29,949 nt of DNA, from NCBI GenBank assembly GCA_900759665.1, contig CAAEWE010000035.1, forward strand, positions 1-29,949, given 5' to 3'. The notes under the pieces were generated by a model that had not been told where the DNA came from, did not search any database, and saw only the letters and a list, made by a program, of their open reading frames with translations. The position numbers and the translations under genes are program-made. The DNA is from Lachnospiraceae bacterium. GTDB taxonomy: Bacteria > Bacillota > Clostridia > Lachnospirales > Lachnospiraceae. Positions 1 through 9,200 of this stretch are shown here, piece after piece (the stretch's first letter is position 1; each line of letters begins with the position of its first letter).

Positions 1-244
1 CCGTATTGCGTTTTTGGTTATCCGGAGCAATTCTCCACCGATTGTTACCTTCATCTCCAGTATAATTTTTTACTTCTATAAATGCGATCTTATCTTTAGC
101 AACAGAAATAAAATCAACACCTTTTGCCTCTGGCAATTTGTTAAAGTAGTCTCGATAAAATTTTGTATCAACAAATTTTATCACTGTATCATTTTCTGCA
201 AACTGAAACTTTAATCTGCTTTCTTCCCTTATGTTATTCTCCAT
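1..244 (-). CDS. Partial gene (N-terminal 81 codons): predicted PD-(D/E)XK nuclease-like protein
   Basis: The reading frame starts at ATG 244 and is open to the window edge, so only the N-terminus is visible. Residues 42-60 read as a hydrophobic strand with D44, a short turn, a second strand, then E57-V-K59. This D...ExK arrangement is the core of PD-(D/E)XK nuclease folds. It is followed by N-R-W-R around residues 68-71, suggesting a DNA or RNA handling enzyme. The start overlaps the end of the ATPase gene by 11 nt and has a GGGG-type ribosome binding site about 7 nt upstream, so the two are probably translationally coupled. Calling it a nuclease is inference from the motif; only about 80 residues can be seen and the family was not recognised. 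Confidence 0.55.
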   Translation of the reverse strand, partial: MENNIREESRLKFQFAENDTVIKFVDTKFYRDYFNKLPEAKGVDFISVAKDKIAFIEVKNYTGDEGNNRWRIAPDNQKRNT

Positions 245-1298
245 AAATAATCCCCTGTTCTCTATCGTACATTGCATCAAACTCCTGCATGATTGCATTA
301 TGTTCCAAATCCGATACTGAATTTTTCATCTCATAGTGCACATCACGCGTTTCTTCATCTCTAAATAATGAGATAAATTTAATATCCAGTTTTTTAGGAT
401 TTAATTCAGGATAAGAGGCTACCATATTAAATTCTTGCTGAATAAAATAATCATGTGTAGAAACAAAAATCTGCACTCCCATCTGAGCTAAAGCTACCAT
501 CACCTGTACAATCGGGCGAATCATTTTAGGGTTCATATTCGTTTCTGGTTCATCCCAAAATAAGATAGTTTTTTTATTCAAACTTCCAGAAAGAATCATA
601 TATATAATCATAGATAGTTTCCTGTAACCATCTGAAAGTAAGCCCATCTCAAATTCACCTTCACCTTTTATTTTGAAATAGAATTTCTTGTTTTTCTGAA
701 CAATTTGTCCTTTCATAATATCTTCCAGATTGCTTAACACCTGATCCTGTTCAGTAGTGTTAAGACCTTTTGAAAGCGGTCTATCTAATAGTTTTGCAAG
801 ATCATAATACATTTCTTCAAAGTCTATATGATATTCGTCATATAGTGATACGAAATGCTCTACTGTAGAAATCATTTCTTTTGTAGGAATATATATAACA
901 TCATACTTTTTTATTTTTTCATCACGCTCAATAGAAACATCCGCATGATTTTCCTGCCTGTTTCCAAATCCAACCGAGATTTTTTGTTTCTTTTCTAAAT
1001 CAATAGAAAAATCCGTTCGATTGCTTCCCTGCTTGCGGCTTACAAGTCTGCCAATTTTCATTTCATCCGGTCGGAACACACCTTGAATTTTTTTGACAAA
1101 AACCTGTTCTTCCATCTCTTTTGTAAGATTATCTTTGCCGCCACTACTAAGTGGCTTTATCAAAGAATACATCACTTTCAAGAGTGTTGTTTTTCCAGTG
1201 CTGTTTTCTCCGCAAATAATGTTGATATTATCTGACCAATTCATTTCGGCATTTCCAAAAGCCATAAAATTATTTAATGTTAATTTTTTAATTTTCAT
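234..1298 (-). CDS. AAA family ATPase (ABC/OLD-like, RecF/SMC-type fold), possible defence ATPase
   Basis: A 354-residue soluble ATPase. It opens with the IKKLTLNNFMAFG strand typical of AAA15/AAA_21 and OLD-like ATPases. Walker A is GENSTGKT (residues 30-37, K36), the ABC-like signature region includes LLSDGYRKLS, Walker B is ILFWDEPE (D249, E250), and a switch histidine follows in STHD (H282). There is no long coiled coil, so it is a compact core ATPase. ATG 1298 is preferred over the TTG at 1304 because GAGGTG lies about 8-9 nt upstream of the ATG. It sits between a PglX-like tail and a nuclease-like gene that overlaps its stop. Base composition is clearly more AT-rich than the core genes, suggesting acquisition. 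ATPase-plus-nuclease pairs are common in phage defence, but that role is inferred. Confidence 0.85.
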   Translation of the reverse strand: MKIKKLTLNNFMAFGNAEMNWSDNINIICGENSTGKTTLLKVMYSLIKPLSSGGKDNLTKEMEEQVFVKKIQGVFRPDEMKIGRLVSRKQGSNRTDFSIDLEKKQKISVGFGNRQENHADVSIERDEKIKKYDVIYIPTKEMISTVEHFVSLYDEYHIDFEEMYYDLAKLLDRPLSKGLNTTEQDQVLSNLEDIMKGQIVQKNKKFYFKIKGEGEFEMGLLSDGYRKLSMIIYMILSGSLNKKTILFWDEPETNMNPKMIRPIVQVMVALAQMGVQIFVSTHDYFIQQEFNMVASYPELNPKKLDIKFISLFRDEETRDVHYEMKNSVSDLEHNAIMQEFDAMYDREQGIIYGE

Positions 1299-1319
1299 TT
1301 TCAATTCACCTCATTCACT

Positions 1320-1517
1320 CTATATTTTAGCCAACAAATCCACTTTTAATGCTTTCTTGCCTTCCTGTGCTACCTCCACACCCTGGAATTTGGCATAATT
1401 GACCTTGACGCCATCATCCAAATCAATCTCAATTCTCTGGTTTGCCACATGTGCAATCGACTGATCGTATGTCTGCATCTCAGCCAACTGCTTCGTATAC
1501 TTCGATACTGCTTTCAT
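1320..1517 (-). pseudogene. Orphan C-terminal tail of a PglX-like (BREX) adenine methyltransferase
   Basis: A 65-codon frame whose residues 17-44, including EIDLDDGVKVNYAKFQG, match from memory the conserved extreme C-terminus of PglX/BREX-1 and related Eco57I-like methyltransferases; those enzymes are around 1,200 residues long. No methyltransferase motif is present, and an in-frame TGA lies shortly upstream of the ATG, so the rest of the gene is absent. A ribosome binding site (AAGGCGGG) lies upstream, but it is better placed for an ATG 10 nt before this start in another frame, which ends after 15 codons. That looks like a deletion junction. It ends 21 nt before the ATPase start and is probably co-transcribed with it. 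Alternatively it is a genuine small protein using the domain alone. The family assignment needs a search. Confidence 0.6.
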
Positions 1518-1599
1518 TATCTGCCATATCGATCACCCGCCTTTGTGTTTTTATCTTAACACATTTTGGTCGTCTTATGTCGCATCACAAGGGACATTT

Positions 1600-2052
1600 T
1601 CAATGACAGATCTCCTCCGAATCCAGCATCACGGTAAACGGTCCATCATTTAACAATGACACCTTCATATCTGCCCCAAAGACTCCTGCTCCCACTTCAA
1701 AGCCCCTGTCACGCAGGCTCTTTAATACATATTCATAGAGTTCCTCCGCCAGCTTTGGATTGCCCGCCTTTACAAAGGAAGGTCGATTTCCCTTGCGGCA
1801 GTCCGCGTACAGGGTGAACTGGGATACCACGAGAAAGTTTCCGCCCACATCGGCAATCGCCTTATTTGTCTTACCGTTTTCATCCTCGAAGATCCTAAGC
1901 TTCACCATCTTGTCGATCATCTTGTCCGCAATCTCTGTGGTGTCCTCCTCAGCTACTCCCACAAATACAAGAAATCCATGACCAACACTTCCGGTAACCT
2001 CGCCATCAACTGTGACAGATGCTTCTCTAACTCTCTGAATCAATAATTTCAT
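1600..2052 (-). CDS. dtd: D-aminoacyl-tRNA deacylase (D-Tyr-tRNA deacylase)
   Basis: Hydrolyses D-amino acids (and mischarged glycine) from tRNA in the cytoplasm as a proofreading enzyme. The 150-residue length is normal for DTD. The start MKLLIQRVREASV is the canonical N-terminus, and the two family motifs are present: SQFTLYAD in the middle and the NDGPFTV loop near the C-terminus, which forms the cross-subunit active site. The start at 2052 is chosen because GGAGGAAATAAAG directly precedes it; the frame is open a further 37 codons upstream but without family homology. It has its own promoter and is not obviously in an operon. It is adjacent to the accessory ATPase region, so it marks the core-genome side of that boundary. 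Confidence 0.95.
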   Translation of the reverse strand: MKLLIQRVREASVTVDGEVTGSVGHGFLVFVGVAEEDTTEIADKMIDKMVKLRIFEDENGKTNKAIADVGGNFLVVSQFTLYADCRKGNRPSFVKAGNPKLAEELYEYVLKSLRDRGFEVGAGVFGADMKVSLLNDGPFTVMLDSEEICH

Positions 2053-2102
2053 CTTTATTTCCTCCATCGTATAGAATTTTGTTTCATTTATCCCTCTAAT
2101 AT

Positions 2103-2132
2103 ATAATATACCAAATTTTTTGTATTCAGCAA
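2103..2132 (-). promoter_or_regulatory. Predicted sigma-A promoter for dtd
   Basis: On the minus strand TTGCTG (2127-2132) and TATTAT (2103-2108) are separated by 18 bp; an overlapping TATATT gives a 16 bp spacing. The predicted transcript starts about 45 nt before the dtd ATG. Confidence 0.55.
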
Positions 2133-2192
2133 TCCTATATTTTATTTTTCCGTCCGCCTCCATGGATGATCGTTTTTCTTAATGGTGTACAA

Positions 2193-2230
2193 CAAAGACC
2201 GCCATAACCTATCTGCTATGCCGGTCTTTG
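2193..2230 (-). terminator. Hairpin terminator after the esterase gene
   Basis: A 14-bp inverted repeat with a single mismatch (CAAAGACCGCCATA at 2193-2206, TATGCCGGTCTTTG at 2217-2230) and a 10-nt loop. It lies 26 nt after the esterase stop. The T-run is short on either strand (GTCTTTG), so termination may be partial. Confidence 0.6.
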
Positions 2231-2256
2231 AAAACCTCTCTTCTTTTGTATCTTTT

Positions 2257-3534
2257 TTACTTGTAACTTCTCTTTAGGAAATTAACCAGTCCGTTTCTCC
2301 ATACCTTTTCTTCATGCTTTCCACCCGGATATAGATACCACATATGATCCACGTTATTTTCCGCCAATTTTGCTTGATAATCACTCGGATTGCTTCCTAC
2401 CGTTCCATCCGCATCTCCGGTACACAGAAGCACTGTCTGCGGCTTTGTCTTCCAGCCATCCAATGTTAAAATGCTGGTGTCCAGCGTCGGTGCTGCCGAG
2501 AAAGAACCGATATAATTAAAATGATCCTTAATGGAAAATCCCAATCTGAGTGCCTCCATGCCTCCCATGGAAAGACCACATACACCGGTGTCCTCCCGCT
2601 TCGATGACACACCATAATTTGCCAGCACATACGGTTCTAAATCCTTGATAAACTCATCCTCAAACTTAGTAAATGCCTCTATATTTTCCGCCGAAAATGT
2701 ATCTTTATTAAGTCCATCTTTCGGAACAATACTTGGTATTACTGCCACAATCGGCTGTAATTCTCCCTTATAGATCATATTACTCAACATCTCATTCAGA
2801 GACATATATCTCCATTGCCCGCGATCACATCCAATCCCATGCAACAGATAAAGCACCGGGTATTTTTTTGATGAATCATACTCCGGTGGCAGATAAACAT
2901 ACGCTTCCCGGTCTGCACCCACAACCTCAGAAGGATATGTCATCTCTTCAATAGTTCCCAGTAGTACGCCCTGCTGTCTTTTCGTATACTGCTTCATTTC
3001 CGGATTGAAATATTTTTCAAAATCTTCTTTTTTTCCACTCTGCTTACCAGTCTCCCACTCCGCTCCCTGCTCTATAGCAGGTGTTTCCGTTGGTGCAAAA
3101 GTAGAAACTGCCGTTGGTGCAGATGATGATATTACTGCATCCGATACTATCGTCGGTGCAGGCGATGCCGGATACAATGAACGCTCTGGCATTGCTGTAT
3201 TTTGTACATATTTTGTTTTCTTTACAATAACCTGACAAGTCAGTTTTTTCTTTTGAATCAAAGCTGTAATCTTAGTTTTTCCTTCCTTTTTTCCACAGAC
3301 AACCCCATGCTTATTCACAGAAACTATCTTTTTGTCAGCCGATATCCATTTTACTTTTTTGGCTGTATTTTTCACTTTGATCTTTTTCTTCTGCCCAACA
3401 GAAAGCACCAGCTTTTTGCAGTTCAATACCGGCTTCTTCTTCGCAGAAACCCCCATTCCTAATGTACATGAAATCAATAATCCGGCGACCAAGCAAAGTG
3501 ATATCGCTTTTTCGGCAAACATTCCGTTTTTCAT
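2257..3534 (-). CDS. Exported Ig-like (BIG2) plus CE1/esterase-D-type carbohydrate esterase
   Basis: A 425-residue secreted hydrolase. Residues 1-31 form a signal peptide: a hydrophobic core ends in LISC (C23, an acceptable lipobox) or VSA (signal peptidase I), so it is either a lipoprotein or released. Residues about 36-105 form a lysine-rich BIG2 domain with the W-x-S-x-D/K-x-x-V pattern. A Pro/Ser/Thr/Ala linker follows to about residue 165. The esterase domain has the YPVLYLLHG oxyanion strand, nucleophile S322 in GLSMGG, and a late histidine H407 in GGKHEE, with a likely catalytic Asp in CTGDADG. This matches feruloyl/acetyl xylan esterase-like (CE1, Pfam esterase) proteins, so an ester-linked polysaccharide substituent is the likely substrate. 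AGGAGG precedes the ATG. A divergent AraC regulator suggests substrate-dependent control. Confidence 0.85.
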   Translation of the reverse strand: MKNGMFAEKAISLCLVAGLLISCTLGMGVSAKKKPVLNCKKLVLSVGQKKKIKVKNTAKKVKWISADKKIVSVNKHGVVCGKKEGKTKITALIQKKKLTCQVIVKKTKYVQNTAMPERSLYPASPAPTIVSDAVISSSAPTAVSTFAPTETPAIEQGAEWETGKQSGKKEDFEKYFNPEMKQYTKRQQGVLLGTIEEMTYPSEVVGADREAYVYLPPEYDSSKKYPVLYLLHGIGCDRGQWRYMSLNEMLSNMIYKGELQPIVAVIPSIVPKDGLNKDTFSAENIEAFTKFEDEFIKDLEPYVLANYGVSSKREDTGVCGLSMGGMEALRLGFSIKDHFNYIGSFSAAPTLDTSILTLDGWKTKPQTVLLCTGDADGTVGSNPSDYQAKLAENNVDHMWYLYPGGKHEEKVWRNGLVNFLKRSYK

Positions 3535-3564
3535 ATAGAATCCTCCTCGTACTTATATTTTTTC

Positions 3565-3593
3565 TTGACAACCTCATAAAGAAAGCATAACAT
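3565..3593 (+). promoter_or_regulatory. Predicted sigma-A promoter for the AraC-family gene
   Basis: A consensus TTGACA (3565-3570) is separated by 17 bp from TAACAT (3588-3593), about 92 nt before the ATG. It lies only some 30 bp upstream of the divergent esterase start, so regulator binding here could affect both genes. Confidence 0.7.
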
Positions 3594-3685
3594 AATAACA
3601 ATAGGGGTAACATATCTTTTTTCGACTATTACATATACAATAGCGACTTCATTGAACATCGCAGAATTGTAAAAGGAGTCTTCTT

Positions 3686-4570
3686 ATGGAATTACAAACC
3701 TATATGTCCTGTTTTACGGACTCTCTACCGATCTTTTCACTGGCCGGCGAAGTTCACATTCCATCTCCCAATAAACATTTTGAAAGAACTCCACAAAGCC
3801 GGATTCTCTATATCATTACAGGGGGAACGATGCAGATTATGGAGGATACAAAACGATATACCCTCACTGCCGGAGACATCATAATCTTTTCTCCCGGTAA
3901 ATGCCACTGCGGTCTTCTCACAAATGATCATGTTGACTATTATTACATTCATTTCCAGTGGAACTCCCTGCGTGACATAACAATGACATCGGAAGAATAT
4001 ATGAATCAGAAAGTAAATGGGCAAACATTTTCTTCGGATCATCCCACCGGTCCGGACACCCTGATACTTCCCAAATTTTTTCATCCGACACACTCGTGTT
4101 TTAATGAAATAACAAACCAGACACAACATCTGTTGAAAACATGTTCTACAAGCGAACTTCATCAACAGTCTGTAAATGATGCTCTTTTATTTGTTCTTTT
4201 ATTACAAATGTCACGTTCAGAACTGTCCCGCATTTTACATACCGGATCTGATAATCTGTCTCTCCCGTTTCAGATCTGTGATTATTTAAAAAACCATTAT
4301 TCACAAAAAATCACCGGTGCTGTGCTGGAAAATATTTTTCATCATAATTTTGACTATATGAACCGCCGTTTCAAACAATATACCGGCACTACTATTTTTT
4401 CCTTTCTGGAAAATTATAGAATCGAACAAAGCAAAAAGCTTTTGCAAAGCCGGCAGTTTACCATATCCGAAATTGCAGAAACTCTCGGCTTTTGTAACCC
4501 GTTTTATTTTAGCAAAGTATTCAAAAAACATGAACATATCACGCCAAAGGAATATCAGATGAAATTATAG
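3686..4570 (+). CDS. AraC-family transcriptional regulator
   Basis: A 294-residue DNA-binding regulator. The N-terminal half is a cupin-like sensory domain (residues about 30-100, including the LTAGDIIIFSPG motif typical of AraC ligand-binding barrels). The C-terminal 100 residues form the double helix-turn-helix; the second is the conserved block ISEIAETLGFCNPFYFSKVF followed by P-K-E-Y. AAAGGAG lies 8 nt before the ATG. It is transcribed divergently from the exported esterase, across a 151-bp gap, so the esterase is the most probable target and a sugar or cell-wall fragment the probable inducer; both are inferences. It is followed by a very strong hairpin. Confidence 0.9.
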   Translation: MELQTYMSCFTDSLPIFSLAGEVHIPSPNKHFERTPQSRILYIITGGTMQIMEDTKRYTLTAGDIIIFSPGKCHCGLLTNDHVDYYYIHFQWNSLRDITMTSEEYMNQKVNGQTFSSDHPTGPDTLILPKFFHPTHSCFNEITNQTQHLLKTCSTSELHQQSVNDALLFVLLLQMSRSELSRILHTGSDNLSLPFQICDYLKNHYSQKITGAVLENIFHHNFDYMNRRFKQYTGTTIFSFLENYRIEQSKKLLQSRQFTISEIAETLGFCNPFYFSKVFKKHEHITPKEYQMKL

Positions 4571-4588
4571 ATTTCCTGCTACATGAAA

Positions 4589-4632
4589 ACAGGGGACGAT
4601 ATGTACCATTTTTGGTACACATCGTCCCCTGT
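4589..4632 (+). terminator. 20-bp-stem palindrome after the AraC gene; terminator or REP-like repeat
   Basis: Positions 4589-4608 and 4613-4632 form a 20-bp inverted repeat with one mismatch around a TTTT loop. The arm begins ACAGGGGACGAT. The following plus-strand sequence, CATATTTGTTTT, is a modest T-rich tail. It lies 18 nt after the araC stop and about 80 nt from the convergent gltD stop, so it could end transcription from both sides. The GACAGGGGACG core resembles short dispersed palindromes that I recall in Clostridia; this was not checked. Confidence 0.6.
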
Positions 4633-4712
4633 CATATTTGTTTTACGGACTGCAATAATTGCATCCGTTACCGAACCTCTTCACAATCATTCCGGTTCTC
4701 TAAAGTACCTCA

Positions 4713-6194
4713 TTAATCCAGGTTCGTATATCCCATCAGGAACTGATCCACCTCTTTGGCTACGTGGCGTCCCTCATTGATGCCCCATACAACCAGTGAC
4801 TGTCCACGGTGCATATCACCCGCTGTAAATACCTTATCCACGCTTGTCTTAAACTCTCCCGGAGCCGTCTCCACATTGGTACGGGCATTGAGCTTCACGC
4901 CAAATGCCTTTGCCACATACTCCTGTGCGCCCAGGAAACCTGCAGCGATCAGCACCACATCTGCCGGCATTTCAAACTCACTTCCGGCAATCTCTGTCAT
5001 ATTCATCCGGCCGGTCTTCGGATCCTTCTTTGCCTCCAGCTTTACAAGCTTCACTTTTTTGAGCTTGCCGTTCTTGTCGGCGATAAACTCCTTAACCGTA
5101 GTCTGATAGATACGAGGATCGTGTCCAAAGACGGCAATCGCCTCCTCCTGACCGTAATCTGTCTTGCAGACTCTCGGCCACTCCGGCCAAGGATTGGAGG
5201 CTGCACGCTCATCCGGAAGCTTTGGCATCATCTCAAGCTGTGTGACAGACTTGGCTCCCTGACGGACCGCCGTTCCCACGCAGTCATTTCCGGTATCTCC
5301 ACCGCCAATAACAATGACATTCTTACCTTTAGTATCTACCCAGCCCTCTTTCTTGCCGGTGAGTACATGCTTTGTAGAACGTGTCAGGAAATCCACAGCG
5401 AAGTAGATTCCATCGGCTTCTCTTCCCTTTGCCTTGATATCACGGGGATTGGAAGCACCGCATGCAAGGATCACGCTGTCATATTCCTTCAGCAGATCTG
5501 CCGCCTTCACATCTTTTCCCACATCGGCATTGACAACAAACTTTACGCCTTCTTCTTCCATGACCTTCTGCTTCCGGTCAATCACCCATTTTTCCAACTT
5601 CATATTCGGGATACCATACATCAGAAGACCACCGATATGATCATTTCTCTCATATACCGTAACGGAATGACCACGGCGGTTCAACTGGTCTGCTGCTGCC
5701 AGTCCGGAAGGGCCGGAGCCGATCACCGCAACCTTTTTGCCAGTGCGTGTCTTTGGCGGCTGAGGTCCCATCAGATCATTGGCATAGCCGTACTCGATAA
5801 TGGCGTTTTCGTTTGCCTTGCAGGTGACCGGTGTGTCATTCAGACCACAGGTACAGGCTGCTTCACAGAGTGCAGGACACACTCTGGAAGTAAACTCCGG
5901 AAAGTTATTGGTCTGACGCAGAAGCTGCAGTGCCTTTTTGTAATTGCCATGATATAAAAGATCATTCCACTCCGGCACCAGATTGTTCAGAGGACAGCCG
6001 GAAGCCATTCCGGCGATCATCATACCGGACTGACAAAACGGCACGCCACAGTTCATACATCTTGCCGCCTGCTCTCTGCGGTCCTTCTCTCTCATCGGTG
6101 TGTGAAATTCATTAAAGTTCTTAATACGTTCCAGTGGTTCCACTGCCTGATTATTTTTTCTCTCATATTCTAAAAATCCCGTTGGTTTACCCAT
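4713..6194 (-). CDS. gltD: Glutamate synthase (NADPH) small subunit
   Basis: A 493-residue NADPH-oxidising subunit of GOGAT that passes electrons through FAD and Fe-S clusters to the large subunit for glutamate synthesis from glutamine and 2-oxoglutarate. The N-terminal Fe-S domain has cysteines in CMNCGVPFC, GCPLNN and CPALCEAACTC. The FAD-binding Rossmann motif is VIGSGPSGLAAA and the NADPH motif is VIGGGDTGNDC. The C-terminal GDMHRGQSLVVWG closes the FAD site. The start at 6194 (MGKPTGFLEYER) is canonical and preceded by AAAGGAG; the ATG at 6212 has no site. It follows gltB by 26 nt and is co-transcribed with it. The length is as expected. Confidence 0.97.
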   Translation of the reverse strand: MGKPTGFLEYERKNNQAVEPLERIKNFNEFHTPMREKDRREQAARCMNCGVPFCQSGMMIAGMASGCPLNNLVPEWNDLLYHGNYKKALQLLRQTNNFPEFTSRVCPALCEAACTCGLNDTPVTCKANENAIIEYGYANDLMGPQPPKTRTGKKVAVIGSGPSGLAAADQLNRRGHSVTVYERNDHIGGLLMYGIPNMKLEKWVIDRKQKVMEEEGVKFVVNADVGKDVKAADLLKEYDSVILACGASNPRDIKAKGREADGIYFAVDFLTRSTKHVLTGKKEGWVDTKGKNVIVIGGGDTGNDCVGTAVRQGAKSVTQLEMMPKLPDERAASNPWPEWPRVCKTDYGQEEAIAVFGHDPRIYQTTVKEFIADKNGKLKKVKLVKLEAKKDPKTGRMNMTEIAGSEFEMPADVVLIAAGFLGAQEYVAKAFGVKLNARTNVETAPGEFKTSVDKVFTAGDMHRGQSLVVWGINEGRHVAKEVDQFLMGYTNLD

Positions 6195-6220
6195 GATGAT
6201 TCTCCTTTCCAAACAAAAGC

Positions 6221-9200
6221 TTATTTATTTTTATGCTCGTAAAATGCTTCAATCTGTGCCTGCTCGTAACTCAGACCGTGCTCCTCCATCTTTGCGATCA
6301 ATTGCAGCATATGAGCATAGTCATAAGAAATAATCTTCTTAAACTTTGGAAGATATTCGCTGAAGTCATCAAGGATCATCTTACCCTTCTTGGAACCTGT
6401 GGCTGCCACATGCTCCTCGATCATCTCTTTGAGCTCCAGTACATCGTATTTATCTGTGATCGGCTCAGAGGATACCAGCTCTTTATTTAACTTCAGATAA
6501 AGATTGCTGTCCTCGTCAAGTACATAGGCAACACCGCCGCTCATACCGGCTGCAAAGTTCTTTCCGGTTGGTCCAAGGACAACCACACGTCCTCCGGTCA
6601 TGTACTCGCATCCATGATCTCCAACACCCTCTACGACCGCATATGCACCGGAGTTTCTGACGCAGAAACGCTCACCTGCAATACCGTTGATAAATGCCTT
6701 ACCACTTGTAGCACCATAAAGAGCAACGTTACCGACAATAATATTCTCCTCTGCCTTGAAACGGCTGTTCTTTGGAGGATATACCACGATTTTACCACCG
6801 GATAAGCCTTTTCCAAGGTAATCATTGGAGTCACCCTCCAGCTCTAAGGTCAGTCCCTTTGGAATAAATGCACCAAAGCTCTGTCCGCCGCTGCCGTCAC
6901 ACTTCACGGTAATGGTATCCTCCTCCAGAGTATCACTGAACTTCTTCGTCACTTCAGAGCCAAGGATCGTACCAAGCGTACGATTGATATTATCAACCTT
7001 CACCTCGATCCGTGCCTTCTCTCCTGTTTCCAGAGACTTTTTCAGTTTTGGAAGGAATACCTTCTCGTCGATGGTCTTCTCCAGCTCAAAATCATATTTA
7101 TCCTTTGGATTAAATTTATTATCCTTACGAAGTCCTGCAAAGGTAGGATCCAATATCTTGGACAGATCCACACGCTTAGCATATTCTTCTGCCTCTCCTG
7201 TGAGCTCTTTTCTCTTCAGGAGATCAACACGGCCGATCAGGTCATCCAGCTTACGCACACCAAGTGCTGCCATATATTCTCTCAGCTCGCTGGCAATAAA
7301 CTTCATAAAGTTCTCAACGTACTCCGGCTTTCCACGGAATCTCTTACGCAGCTCCGGATTCTGGGTAGCCACACCAACCGGGCATGTATCCAGATTGCAG
7401 ACACGCATCATGACACAGCCCATAGTGATCAGCGGTGCGGTAGCAAAACCAAACTCCTCGGCACCAAGCATTGCAGCGATGGCAACGTCACGGCCTGTCA
7501 TCAGCTTACCGTCGGTCTCAATGCGGACACGGGAACGAAGACCGTTCATGATCAGCGTCTGATGTGTCTCTGCCAGACCAAGCTCCCAAGGAAGACCTGC
7601 ATTGTAGATAGAGCTCTTTGGTGCTGCTCCGGTACCTCCATCGTATCCGGAGATCAGTATAACAGCTGCTCCTGCCTTGGCAACACCGGCTGCGACTGTT
7701 CCTACACCTGCTTCGGAAACAAGCTTGACGGAAATTCTCGCATCTTTATTACTGTTCTTCAGATCATAAATGAGCTGTGCCAGATCCTCGATGGAGTAAA
7801 TATCATGATGCGGTGGCGGGGAGATCAGGCTGACACCCGGTGTAGAATGACGTGTCTTGGCAACCCACGGATAAACCTTTCCACCCGGAAGGTGGCCACC
7901 TTCACCAGGCTTTGCACCCTGTGCCATCTTGATCTGGATCTCCTTTGCACTGACCAGATAACGGGAGGTAACACCGAAACGTCCGGAAGCCACCTGCTTG
8001 ATCGCAGAACAGCGATCCACAGCAGAACCTGCTGTTTCCAGTCGTTCCAGACTCTCACCACCCTCACCGCTGTTTGATTTTCCGTGAAGATGGTTCATGG
8101 CGATCGCCAGTGTCTCATGAGCCTCCTGTGAAATAGAACCGTAAGACATAGCACCTGTCTTAAATCTCTGGACAATCTCCTCCACGCTCTCGACTTCATC
8201 CAGAGGAATGCCCTTCTTTGGATATTTGAAATCGAGAAGGCTTCTTAAGGTAACCTGCTTTTCCTTCTCGTCTATGCACTTGGAATACTGCTTAAACAGC
8301 TCGTAATTGCCGGTCCAGGCTGCCTGCTGCAGCAGATGGATCGTCTCCGGATTGTACAAATGCTCCTCCTGGTGGCCACGCTCCTTGTGCTGTCCTCTGT
8401 TTTCCAGATTCAGGTCTACCGTCAGATCCAGCGGATCAAAGGCACGGCTGTGCTGTTCGTCGATCTGCTTCTCGATATCCTCCAGCGTCACACCACCCAC
8501 ACGGCTGACCGTATCCGGGAAGTATGTCTCAATGACTTCCTGCGAAATACCGATTGCTTCGAATATTTTAGATCCCTGATATGACTGTATCGTAGAAATA
8601 CCCATCTTGGATGCGATCTTTACGATGCCATGAAGCACGGCGTTGTCATAATCACTGACAGCGGCATAATAATCCTTATCTAGCATACCGTTATTGATGA
8701 GCTCGCGGATCGTCTCGTGAGCCAGATATGGATTAACTGCACTGGCACCATAACCGAGAAGCGTTGCAAAATGATGTACCTCTCTCGGCTCTGCTGTCTC
8801 TAAGATCACAGACATGCTTGTTCTTCTCTTGGTGGTTACCAGATGCTGCTGCAATGTAGAAACCGCCAGCAGAGAAGGGATCGGCATATGGAACTCATCC
8901 ACATCACGGTCACTTAAGATCAGGATATTGCAGCCTTCCTTGTGTGCCCGGTCTGCCTCCAGACAGAGATGATCCAGCGCCTTCTTCAGGGAAGTGTTCT
9001 TATAATAAGTAATCGGAAGAACCTCGCACTTGAAACCGTCCTTATCCATATTTTTAATCTTCAAAAGATCTGTATCATTGAGGATCGGATTGTGGATCTT
9101 TAATACCTTACAGTTCTCTCCCTTCTCCTCCAGAAGGTTTCCGTCCTCTCCAATATAAACGCTGGTAGAGGTTACGATCTCCTCACGGATTGCATCAATC

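Noticed and set aside
2053..2163. N-terminal extension of dtd by 37 codons
   Set aside because: The extension lies over the promoter and ribosome binding site, and DTD homology begins at MKLLIQRV.
4809..5957. Plus-strand open frame of 382 codons opposite gltD
   Set aside because: It is an antisense shadow of a clear gltD gene; no ribosome binding site, and the composition (Cys/His/Ile rich) follows from the other strand's codons.
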